From: Isoetes taiwanensis
Lineage: Eukaryota; Streptophyta; Lycopodiopsida; Isoetales; Isoetaceae
Assembly (NCBI GenBank): GCA_021234155.1
Contig: JAJEKV010000002.1
Location: 28,324,262 to 28,388,261, forward strand
Direction: 5' to 3'
Length of the DNA stretch: 64,000 nucleotides
Shown: piece by piece, positions 26,092-36,098 of the stretch
Layout of the letters: each line of letters opens with the position of its first letter
How positions within the stretch are numbered: the stretch's first letter is position 1
Position numbers and translations under genes: made by a program
The notes under the pieces: generated by a model
Told to the model about the DNA's origin: nothing
The model's database searches: none
Seen by the model: only the letters and a program-made list of their open reading frames with translations

Positions 26092-28610
26092 GAATATATC
26101 ACTCTTAAATAGATATATTCTGGATTGAAAACTTTGAGAACTGCTTAATTTCTAGAGTAATATATTCTGGTTCATTATTTAAAACTTGAAGTTCTTCATA
26201 TTAGTTGTTATTGCAACTATTTCAATTGCAATACAAGAAATAATAGTTTTAAAAAATTACAGGAAGTACTTAACGTACTATACGTAAAGTACGTATTTAA
26301 TAAGTATTTTATAATTCCAAAAAACGTATTTAAAGTACTTTTTAAATAGGAGGTATGCATACGGTATTAATACGTTAAGTACATATAATATGGTAGAGAT
26401 TACCACAGCTTTTGAAGAAGCTACATTAGCAGCATTTTGTTCGGCGGGAAGCCCGCCGTCGTGATTGGCGACACAATCGATAGTTGTTTCCTGTCCTTTA
26501 TTCGCGACAGCATCAAGTACAGTAGCCCAGGCGTGAACGCCCTCCCCACGACCATGATTGCGTTGCCTTCTATCATGGAGATTTGGCTCTTGTGGCATGT
26601 CATGGCGTACTATAATAGGTATCAGATCAATTTACCTGGATTACAACCCAAGCGTTTCTTGCATTAGTGGGATATAAACTTCTTGATTTGAATCATTCCC
26701 ATGTCATTCCTATCATATTAGTGATAGGCCATCAAGGGCATTGTATAAGTAGGAGCTTTGAAATGCTTAGGCACCCAGATGAAGATAATTATGGAGTTTC
26801 AAAGACACTGGTTGTCTGCAAAATAAGGATATTTTTACGGTGATAGGTATCAGATCAATTTACTTGGATTACAACCCAAGCTTTTCTTGCATTAGTGGAA
26901 TATGAGCTGCTTGATTTGAGTCACTCTCATGTCAGTTCCTGCTTGATTGTTGAGAATAAAAACAAGCCCAACAAGTTGCATCGTGGATCATTCTGATGAT
27001 GCTTGAACAGATTTAGCCAATCAGACAGATAACACGTTAAGCCACCTCCAAGAATTACACTCTATAGAATGTAAAACATGTGGACTTATGCATTTTGTAT
27101 TTCTCTTTGCAGGATCAAGACATGCCTGTAAGACTTCAATGGAGGATAGTTCTACCTTTTTAAGTCTCTCTCTGCATTATCTTCACTATTCATGAAAAAC
27201 CAATTGATAAACTACAGAAAACACACCAGACCTGTAGAAGTGAGATGGTACTCCTAGCTCCTGGTTTTGGAAATGGTTTGAACACAAAGCTTGAACTGTT
27301 TCCTAACTCTGAGCACTTCTCTTTTGCTGGCTCTGATTCTGTAGGGCCACGGGTAGAATAGGAAACTCGAGGGTGAAAGACCTCGAGAGAGGATGGTTGT
27401 TAGAGGAAGAACATTAGGTGCTAAAGAGAGAATGTGTTAAAGGTAAGGGTTGATTTTTTATTAACGAAGGAAAGCATTTAGTATTCTGCTCTTAGAATTG
27501 CAGGGTTGTCTTAGAATATGAAATAGCCATGCAAGACCACATAATAGAAGCTTTTTCTTGTAAATGAGCTCAGCTAGAATAGTACCTAATTGGAACAAAT
27601 AATGCATATGAGATACAATTTAAAAACTGTTTTATGTAGCAAACTAGTAATCAGAAGATCTGTTCAAATTCGCAACGTTGAGACAGCAGTCTAATATGGA
27701 AGCACTTAGTCTTCAAATCACTAGAGAAAGACACATTAGAATCCATTACATTCAACGAAAGCAAATAAATCAAAATGGCCCCTCAATGATCCAATTAGAT
27801 TCGACTTCATATCATAATTATCTAAGCATTGGAGTTTTAACATATGCCTCTATGTGAAACTTTCTATCATTGACCACAGTTAAATAAAATGTATTGTAAA
27901 TCCAAATAATACGTACCTTCCCAAAAGGCCCAGTCTCAGTCAATGCAATATCTTGATATTCAATGACACCAGTGTGTAAACTATCACTACCTATATAAAG
28001 CAGATATATTTCTGTTCTCAAAAATTAGAAAAGTAATATTTCTGGACTGAGGACAGACGTGGGGTTGACACGTGTGCTTCTATTGCATTTCCAAATTCAA
28101 AAAAAAGGGAAAAAAACCCAGATATGCCACGTCTTTCTTCTTATCGGCTTTGAAGGTATCCGCAGCGTCAAATGCTCTGGTTTTCACTTCCTCTGCCCCA
28201 TTTCGGCGAGCTCTAATCTCACACATCGCTGCCATAGCTCAGGTAACCAAAATTTTTTGTTGATTTTTGTGATGGATATGATGTAGGAAGACAATTTGCT
28301 ACAATTTCCATTTGAGACCTACCGAACTGTGAGAGGATATTGAAGTTTAAATGTGTATCAGGTTGTGAGCAACCCACATTTGCTTTGAATACCTGCAGTC
28401 CTTCCCCAGTAACTAGTTTGCTTCTGGAATTCGACGTTAAAATTCGCCTATGGCTCCTGAAAGATGAATCCTATGACATGGGACCAACGTGTCCGTTTAA
28501 TAAGGCTTTTACAAGAATCTATACATGAAGGAAGAGAATTAGAAAAATGGTGAGCAATTTGTTTTTACTGTCTTTGATTATTACAATCTGACTTGATTTT
28601 TTATGCACAG
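26092..28610. other. Mostly non-coding, with a 95-bp direct duplication
   Basis: 26265-26390 is rich in TACGTA-like words. 26421-26667 is a GC-richer island open on both strands without recognisable domains; it may be an old exon or TE relic. 26617-26715 is repeated at 26845-26940 (begins aggtatcagatcaattta). A stretch near 28130-28240 ending in CTCAG|GTAACC could be a 5' exon of the plus-strand exons that follow. Confidence 0.45.
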
Positions 28611-29221
28611 AGTGGCATTATCTTTGGTTGAGGTTAAGAAAGAAAACACGGATGCTTCAGTAGGAATGAGCACAGGTGCAGCTTCAAGAACAATTACTTT
28701 ATGTACAACCCCAACTGTTTCGGCTTATGAGTCCAGGATTCCTCAGCAGCATGTAGATCAGCACCTTGAACTTTCTAGATTACAGCACACTACATCTGCA
28801 GGTTTGTTTTTGTGTCAAGTATCTGTAGTTGAAATTATATCTTACATTCTTCCTGCATTATGTAGTATGTTCCGATGATTCTATTCTTGTTGCAGGAACT
28901 ACTAGGGCTGTCTCTACCCAGGACCTTTTGCAACCTACGGAGAGGCTAAGAATACTGAGAATTTGCAAATAGAGAAGCTTGGTCATAGGAGAGATGCATG
29001 TCAAGCTAGTGTTGGCCAGGTTCTTACTCCATGCATAAACAACCCAGCAAATGGTACATAAAAAATGCTGAAGATAAAATAGACCTTAGGATTATATTTA
29101 CAAGTAGCCATGAGTTTCATCTGTAGATCATGCAGGGAATCTTGCATGTTGGTCAAATGTTCAGGATTTCACTCGTCAATGCAGTGGATGCAAGCCAACA
29201 ACCTGTTGCTTCATTGAGCAA
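28611..29221 (+). CDS. Candidate host exons, unknown protein
   Basis: Three spliced blocks with good boundaries. 28611-28801 runs from acceptor TGCACAG to donor CAG|GTTTGT. 28896-29053 follows acceptor TTGCAG and ends at donor ATG|GTACAT. 29136-29221 follows acceptor ATGCAG and ends at donor CAA|GTATTG. Phases are compatible: ALSLVEVKKENTDASVG, then TTSAG joined to TTRAVSTQDLLQP. After a one-base slip near 28932 come YGEAKNTENLQIEKLGHRR and GQVLTPCINNPANG, then NLACWSNVQDFTRQCSG. The product looks hydrophilic and is not recognised. It might be the upstream part of the ATG12-like transcript or an independent gene; ATG12 itself does not need such a region. Confidence 0.4.
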
Positions 29222-29451
29222 GTATTGTAGTTATTTAAACGTAGTTGCATCTTTCCTCTTTAATGCCACCGTAAAGACTCGCGGTTTCATCATCTCTAAA
29301 GTTCTCACTTCGAAATGTTGCAGACAACGGGTGCGCTAGTATTTTGTGCAAAAATTTGTGCGCTAGTATTTTGAGAGTCCAAATCCCTTCCGTTCGTGCA
29401 TCTGAGACACGGAACAAGAACCCAGACCTCTGCCTGAGGCGTGTATTCCAG

Positions 29452-30818
29452 GTAGCATCATGTAACATTTCATCAACTAACAAGATCGTCATGTCCAAGT
29501 TTAAGGTGATTTGCTTTTACCTCTAGAGCTAAATTCTGCTTTTCTTTGAAAATTCTCGAATATATAAGTTACTGTTGTTTTAAGAACTAATGATGCCTTC
29601 AATGGATTACGTTTCAGATCGGAGGTGCAAAAAAAATTGCAAAGGTCATTGATTTTCTTCGCAGACAATTACATCGTGATAGTGTGGTGGGGTAAAAGCA
29701 TGTTAGGGTGTCCCTTAAAAAGTATTATTTAGTGACCAAAAAAGTACCTAAAAAGGTACCCAGGACTGGGTACTGGGTACCTGTGTAATATCTCAATAAA
29801 AGGTACATTCTAGAACTTTTATATATATTTTGGTCTCCAGTAGCATTATCTTTATCTTAACCTTGAATATTAATGCGTCCTTGACTTTTATTTTGGACTT
29901 TTGTACTAGTTTTAATGAAAATAAAAATGAGAAAGTACCCAGTTCTGAAGTACCTAGTGTATGTACTTTTGCAGGTTCCAAAAGTGGTACACCCTAACAT
30001 GCTTTTACCCGGTGAGTAATGGAATATATTATGATGTTTTTTTTTTTCATTACTCTTGATGTGCATCTATTAGCAATGCTTTTTTGCCTTATAACTACGG
30101 AGTGATCGCCTTATAACTACGGAGTGATCTCCATTTTTCCAGTAGCATGTCCCCAGATAAACAGCTATAGAAGATAAAACAATATTTGGTACTATACATG
30201 CATCAGTTTAAATGTCTGCTGACAGCCAGGCAGATTGAGCCCACAATTGCAAAAGGATATAAAAATTTTCAAGCGTGGAAGGAGCCCTTGAGGTTTTGAT
30301 CTTATAATTTGAGCTGTCTGTTGCTAGCTAATTGAGACATTTATTGAAATGATTGCCATAGTCCGCATTCTTTTCTTCCTCATAGAGCATCTTCTATTTC
30401 TTCGTCGTTTTTTGAAATGACTGCATTATCATCATTGTCTTCTTCCTCACTAGCATCATATATTAAATGCATTAATTATGCATTTTCCATGTCTTGGTCT
30501 AGCACCTTATCACTAATTTAATCCTACGGCTTCTAAGGAGATATAATAATTAGCATGGTTGTGTTGCTTTATTGACAGTTCGTTTACATGAACAGTGCCT
30601 TCTCTCCAAACCCTGATGAACTCGTTTTTTATCTATTTGAGGTATGGTTTCTTTTCCTGTTATAATTTATAAAGATTTTGATTTGTTAAGGCTTACCAAG
30701 TTGTTTTACTGATTACACAACTTTGGAATAGATGGAAAAGCTTGTGGTAAATTATGCAGCCCTGTGGCTTGGGGCTAAAGGAGGTGAGAGACACCATTGG
30801 TCATCCCAGTATGTATAG
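29452..30818 (+). pseudogene. ATG12: ATG12-like ubiquitin-fold autophagy gene, disrupted
   Basis: ATG12 is a ubiquitin-like modifier conjugated to ATG5 in autophagosome formation. Four exons can be read: 29452-29505 (ends IVMSKFK), 29618-29686 (IGGAKKIAKVIDFLRRQLH), 30579-30641 (FVYMNSAFSPNPDE) and 30732-30818 (KLVVNYA). VIDFLRRQLH, NSAFSPNPDE and KLVVNYA are hallmarks of plant ATG12. The N-terminal strand is diverged. The usual segment between the PNPDE and KLVVNYA blocks is degraded. The expected C-terminal Ala-Trp-Gly is replaced by LWLGAKGG and an extension. The donor after exon 2 is split by a 321-bp MITE. It is either a recent pseudogene or a fast-changing copy; family identity is firm. 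Confidence 0.85.
29690..30010. mobile_element. MITE in the ATG12 splice donor
   Basis: 321 bp bounded by a 22-bp inverted repeat beginning GGGTAAAAGCATGTTAGGG. It is flanked by GGTG on both sides (29686-29689 and 30011-30014), a likely 4-bp target duplication. Removing one GGTG and the insert restores AGTGTG|GTGAGTAATGG, a good 5' splice site exactly at the end of the ATG12 exon. No coding capacity; superfamily not assigned. Confidence 0.85.
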
Positions 30819-31815
30819 TTAGAATCTAAAGAAAAGGGCTCAATGAAACGTATTGATGTTTGAGGCTCTTTAAAGCATAAAAAAAGTTGTATTTACAGCC
30901 TTCTACCATGTTATTTTTAGAAAAGGCAGTTGCTTTAGATTGTCACTCATTACTTGAGAACACGTAGGTTCAGGTCATCTATTTTCTAAAATATGTAGCC
31001 CGAGACAATAAAGAGGAATGATGGGGCAACCAAGGAGGTGAGAAATTGCATATTCAAAATCTGTATGTTCTGAAACATATAGATGGGACAATGAAGAGAA
31101 ATGTTCAGCAAATACTTTGTTCAGCATGATATAAACTCTGAATACTGTGAAATCAGGCATGCAGAAAAAATATACAGCACTACATGCGCGTGGATCATTA
31201 CTTGGAGATGGTGAAAACCCAATACAGATCTTCTTGTATTTCCTCTTTAAATCATATAGTCATGGATCGGGGAGGCGTCGGAGATCGATTGCTCGATTGC
31301 TGCTTGCTTTTGTACCATTGCAATGCTCTATCTTGCCATTGTTGCCATGTAATTCAACCTTCTTCCACTTATGCAAGAGGCGCCCAAATTGAAATCTGCG
31401 CCCGATAGAGATGTTGGCTATGGCGATTTGCAACAGAACCGGACTGCTACAACAAAACTAGATGTGCTCAATCAAGGCCTTTCATAAAGCAGCAGTATAG
31501 AAATCACATACTGTGCACTGCAGGCACTTTCCCTCCTCTAGACATCTCTACTTGCTCACCTGCACATTCAATGTATAGAAACCCAAATTGTTATAGCCTT
31601 TCATCAATCAAGCTCTTACTCTTATTTGCGATGCAAAGGATGCTTAGGAGTATTAATACCTTAGCTGGTGCTCTAGATGAACCACTATAGGGACTCTTCT
31701 AGCTTTCACATATTAAGAATGTGTTGCATTTTGGCGAGAGAAATCCATGACCACAATATCTTACACCATCAAACAAGATTGCATATTAAACGGGAGCAAA
31801 AGGAATATTCCTAAA
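30819..31815. other. Non-coding flank
   Basis: No supported gene. A plus-strand frame at 31147-31392 lacks protein features. Confidence 0.5.
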
Positions 31816-31827
31816 AGATTCCCTTTT
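31816..31827 (+). repeat. Left candidate terminal inverted repeat
   Basis: AGATTCCCTTTT, followed by T-rich sequence. Exact reverse complement at 40111-40122. Confidence 0.45.
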
Positions 31828-32216
31828 TTTTACAAAAAAGGGGGTAAAATGAGGTAAAAAAAAAGTTGCATGAAATTCAATTTTGACCCCCCTCAAATGA
31901 CTAGTTTTTTTTTGTGGAACGAAAGAATTGACTTTTTTAAAGTGATACTTTTCAGAGCAAATAGAATGTTCTTGAGTATGTTTTTAGAGAGAAACTCTAA
32001 TTTCGAAGGATAAAATATTTAACAAAAAATTGAAGTAAAGTCTGTAACTGATACTGTAGTATTCTCAAATTTTGAAGATAAAATCTTCATATTCACATGC
32101 AAAATTTACAGTCTTTTTCTAAGACTCAGTTATGTGCAAAAGTGTGAGGAGTGATGAAGGAGGGATCCAGGACGTCATCATGTTCATTTATGCCATCCTC
32201 ATCTCCTTCACTTCTT

Positions 32217-35200
32217 TCACCGCCACCGAGGAAGTGCTTGAGTTGTCTTCCTCATCACTATCAACGATGGTGAAGCATTGCCACCATCACTCCCTTCTTC
32301 ATCCTCTTCCCTCGTAATTACAAGCCTTTTAAGCAAATTAACAGTTTTTACGCAGAGACGATTGTCTGATTTCAATTTGAAATCATAGCATAATATAGTC
32401 ACATCATTCAAGTTCAGCTCATCCCTACAACCCACTTTCTTAGACTTCCTCCCTTTTCCTTGACTTCTCATTTCTAATTCATACCTACCTTCGAAAGCAT
32501 TTTCTGAACGTGTCACCAGCCAGTGAATCTTGAGTTTAGTTACTAAGCCTTCCTCCTTGACTGTATCAAGAACTTTTGCTATCCAAAAGGGTCAACCTTT
32601 GTCATCTTCCTCAGTTGGAAGAGCAATCAGCATACCTTTGGCAATTTCTGTGATATTGCCGTGAGGCTCATTCCTACGTCTTGGTCCAAAGGTACATGAC
32701 TTTGGCCCTCGCCTTCCTCTCACAAGCAGTGCTACCAGAGCATTGCTTGGACCTGTTTGGTTCTGGGGTTGATGGAAGGTATCAAGCCATTGAAACGGTT
32801 CTTGCAACTGTCTTAGAGCTAGATTTTGCAAGACCTCTTTCTGGTCAAGAAAGAAATTTCTCCACCACATTTGATCTTCTTCTGAGAAGTACTTGAAGCC
32901 CGAGGAAATGCCATTTTCAATGGCTTTTAAGGATGTCAATGGGGTACTTTTCTTCTGCTTGGACTCCTTAGGATTTTTGAGAGGAAGTTGCTCAAAGACG
33001 CTATAAGGCAATGGTCTGGAACAAATTTAAGGAAGTGCAATCCCTCTGCTGGACTCCAATCCTTAGTTGTGGTGTACTTCTTCCCCTGTAAGAAGCTTTG
33101 TCCATCCTTGAAGTAGAACTTGATGTGATGTTGAAAGGTAAGATCATTCAACTTGTTCACAGCCAGTTCTCTATCTGAGGAAAAACAAACTCTCTAAAGT
33201 CTGCAGTCTCTTTAAGAAGCTCGACCACTGGAATAGGAGTGTAAGAATCTTCAATGACTCGAACTAAAGTAGGAAGACAAAAAGCTTTCTTCCTTCTAAG
33301 GCTTTAAAAAAATCTTTGAACATCCGGGCAATCCGATCATGGGTGTGCCCTACAAGTAAAAATTTGAGCTTTACTTTTCTGAAGATCCTTAGCTCCACTA
33401 GCATAGCACAATAAGCAAAGAGTGTTTGATTCTTGTTCTCTCTTGTAGTGTTGTCAAGTTGCAAGTAGAGCACAGGTGGTAGTTGCTCTTGCTCACACAG
33501 GACCTTATTAAGGATTGTAATTATCAGGTTTGGGTCACCATGCAAGTTTGGATATGTCAAAACTACTTCCTTTAAAGACCATGGCTCCTACAAGGTGGAC
33601 TTTAACAAGACATTCCTCTGGCACATCTTTTGGAATATTTAGGAAATGTGGTAGAGTTGTCTTTTTTTGATCCATTCCATCAATTACAATGGACATATAT
33701 TGTAGTGGACGTTCGAGAGCTTTTTTTCTGTGTTTGGCGAGCTTTCTTCTCTCTGCTGCTTGTTGTTCACGATGTCTGGCATGATTCTGTTGCACAATGT
33801 CTGTAAAAGAAATCAGGTTAAAAAATTTTCTTCAAAGCAAGTGATAGGATGGAGGACATGAGCTTACTTCTTTCGACCTCTGTCTTTGCAGTTTCTCGTT
33901 GACTTTTTAATTCTGCACATCTCGAGCAAACAGACATTCTATGTCTCCTTGGAATTTTTACAAGGCTAAATTCACTTTTCCACAGTCTGGTGAAGTGTGA
34001 GTAAGAGATGTGCTGAAACTGAATGCATGTCTCTTTGTATTCTTTGAAGACGTCTTTTTTTGTAATATTGTCTGTGAGACGATACATGTTGCTATTAAGT
34101 AACTTCTCACATGTCTCTCTAAAATATTTCTCCATCCATGTAACAGCAGCCAGGGCATGCATAGTTACAACTCTTCTTGGTCCACAATGATCATCAATTG
34201 TTGGGTTTTTGTCCAGTCTTTTGTGTATTCGAGACATTCTTGTGGACCCTAGACGGTGGACAACCATGAAGCATTTTTGGCAGACTTGTTCACGGTTAAT
34301 GTAGTGCAAGAAGGTGTTGCAATCTGGTCTTACATGATAAGCTAAGTAGGCATTCTGGTCTGCCAATGTCATTGAACTGTAGTTGTCTCTAACTGCTCGT
34401 AGTTTGGCCATGTTAAATCTGTCGATGCAACCCAATGAGCAGCATTTAGTTCTCAGGAGTCTTCTCATTTTGTGTTCATCCATCATGTTTCTTCTTCTTA
34501 CAGAGGAGCATGCTCTCAAACCAAAATCCACCTTGAATTTCTTTGAAGATTGGCTGGAGAACATGTAATCTCATTGTTCCTCATTGGTGTCATCATCTTC
34601 TGATGAAACTTCTGCTCTAGGGGTGACCTCCTCTGTCCTGAGTGGTGTATTTATAGAGGAAAACAGACCACGTGAAGTTGTTCCCGGAAAAGGTGGTAGT
34701 ACAGTGTTAAAGGATGGTGATGGCCCATAAGAGGTTGTTGCATCAGCTGTTCTTGTACCATCTTGAAAAGGAGTTCTTGCAAACATCTCTTTTAGAGCAA
34801 ACTGGAATTCTGCAAATCCATGTGTCACAACCATTGTGTGAAGAGGAGTACATGCTGCAGCATCGTCCTCATTTGTAGTGAAGTCCTGGTGAGAGAAATT
34901 ATAGTGAATCTCACAGTCTTCTGTGTTTTCTGTGTTCCTTGTATGTTTGCACGAAGGGGGCGAAACTACGAAAGGGGGGGTAGCTTGTTCTTGAGCACCC
35001 GTTGTTGTGGAGCATATGTAGGTCCGGGAGACGGAACAAAGGGTGGTGGCAGCATGCTCCGAACTGGTGGTGATGCTTTGGAAGGAGATTCCAGTGTCAT
35101 GTCTACTGGACTTGGTGACAGTTGGAAGGGTGGTGGAAGTCTGTTACGTGCTGGACTCGGTGTCTCTTCGAGAAGCAACAACGATGAATTAGAGGTAGGA

Positions 35201-35316
35201 GTCGAAGAATACCGATCTTCAGAAGAAAAGACAATGTTCCCGAGCGTGTCTTCAGAACTAGATGAGCTTGAGACAACGAAAGGTGGTGGAAGTTTGTTCT
35301 CGAAGCGGTTCGTCAT
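32217..35316 (-). pseudogene. DUF7869-like transposase-like protein
   Basis: The protein runs right to left. The N-terminal Pro/Ser-rich region (34571-35316) repeats LPPPF-type motifs (NKLPPPF, NRLPPPF, SMLPPPF, TVLPPF). Next comes a Cys/His-rich region with CLEAR pairs (TKCCSLGC, EQVCQKCF, SVCSRCAEL) at 33868-34564. A 67-nt intron follows (33801-33867, donor GTAAGC, acceptor TTTTACAG). Then SIVIDGMDQKKTTLPHF, YLQLDNTTRENKNQTLF and FLLVGHTHDRIARMF, the signature of DUF7869-type proteins, whose spaced acidic residues resemble a DDE core. A BAH/Agenet-like stretch PFWIAKVLDTVKEEG lies near 32520-32590. It has in-frame TGAs at 34571 and 32592 and frame slips near 34975 (C7 run), 33550, 33270, 33160 and 33010. 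Known copies are uncharacterised; the transposase role is inferred. Confidence 0.75.
33801..33867 (-). other. 67-nt intron of the DUF7869-like gene
   Basis: Donor GAA|GTAAGC and acceptor TTCTTTTACAG|AC. Splicing keeps the frame from the EVER segment into IVQQNHARHRE. Confidence 0.75.
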
Positions 35317-36098
35317 CTTAACAACTGCAAAACAGTGTAGAAATTTGAGAAATGTTCTCTACTGCAGAGCTTTTCTTATTCCCGAATACAAGGCCACCTA
35401 GTACAAGTAGAAGTTTCTGTAACAATTAAGTGAAAGGCAAACTAAAAGCTATTCCAGAATACACTCGAGCAGAACAGTAAGGCTAAATGTATTCTACTTC
35501 ACATAGAATACGAGCAAGAGGAAATGGATACCTTTAAAAGGAAATTGTGGCGCCTTCAGTTGCGTATTCCAGTCTCTGAGCTCAAGTCGCCAGCGCCAGC
35601 GCCTCGAATATATAATATTCAGAGACTGTATTCCGATCTGCATAGGAAGACATGGACAGGTGAGCAACAAAGTACAACGTACAATCATTTCTAAGTTTAT
35701 TTCTTATTCTGGAATACAATTTCGCCTTCGCGTGAAGGCGAAAGTGTATTCCGGAATACACTTTGGCTGACACACTGAAGCCAAAGTGTATTCCGGAATA
35801 CACTTTCCCAAGCCAAAATGTATTCCGGAATACACTTTCCCTTGGCTGACACACTGAAGCCAAAGTGTATTCCGGAATATACTTTCATGACTTTAGGTTT
35901 TAAAAGGTTTTTTTTGGGTGAATTTAGGTGAATTTTAGGCTTTTTTCCCGCTTTTTCAACTTGTTTAAGCCTGGTTTTTTGTCAAGAACGCATTGTCGTT
36001 TTGGCCTTTTTGTCCTGTTTTTGTACTCTTTTTGTCTTTTGTTTAAGACATTTTGTATTCTGGAATAGTTTTATGCCAGTGCTTTCACTAAAAAAGTC
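35317..36098. promoter_or_regulatory. Divergent shared upstream region with palindromes
   Basis: It lies between the starts of the two divergent genes. It contains three exact TGTATTCCGGAATACA sites (35745-35760, 35787-35802, 35819-35834) and one near-exact site (35866-35881). Degenerate versions lie near 35450, 35704 and 36053. A small hairpin, CGCCTTC/GAAGGCG, lies at 35723-35740. Spacers repeat tggctgacacactgaagcca twice. Position and symmetry suggest protein-binding sites controlling both genes. Confidence 0.6.

Noticed and set aside
26421-26667. Small host gene in the GC-richer island
   Set aside because: Open on both strands, with no domain, no clear splice sites and no support for either frame.
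34571-34573. Two separate proteins split at the TGA between EEQ and DYMFSSQ
   Set aside because: The frame is the same on both sides and the gap is two codons, so one protein with a premature stop (or base error) is simpler than two genes.
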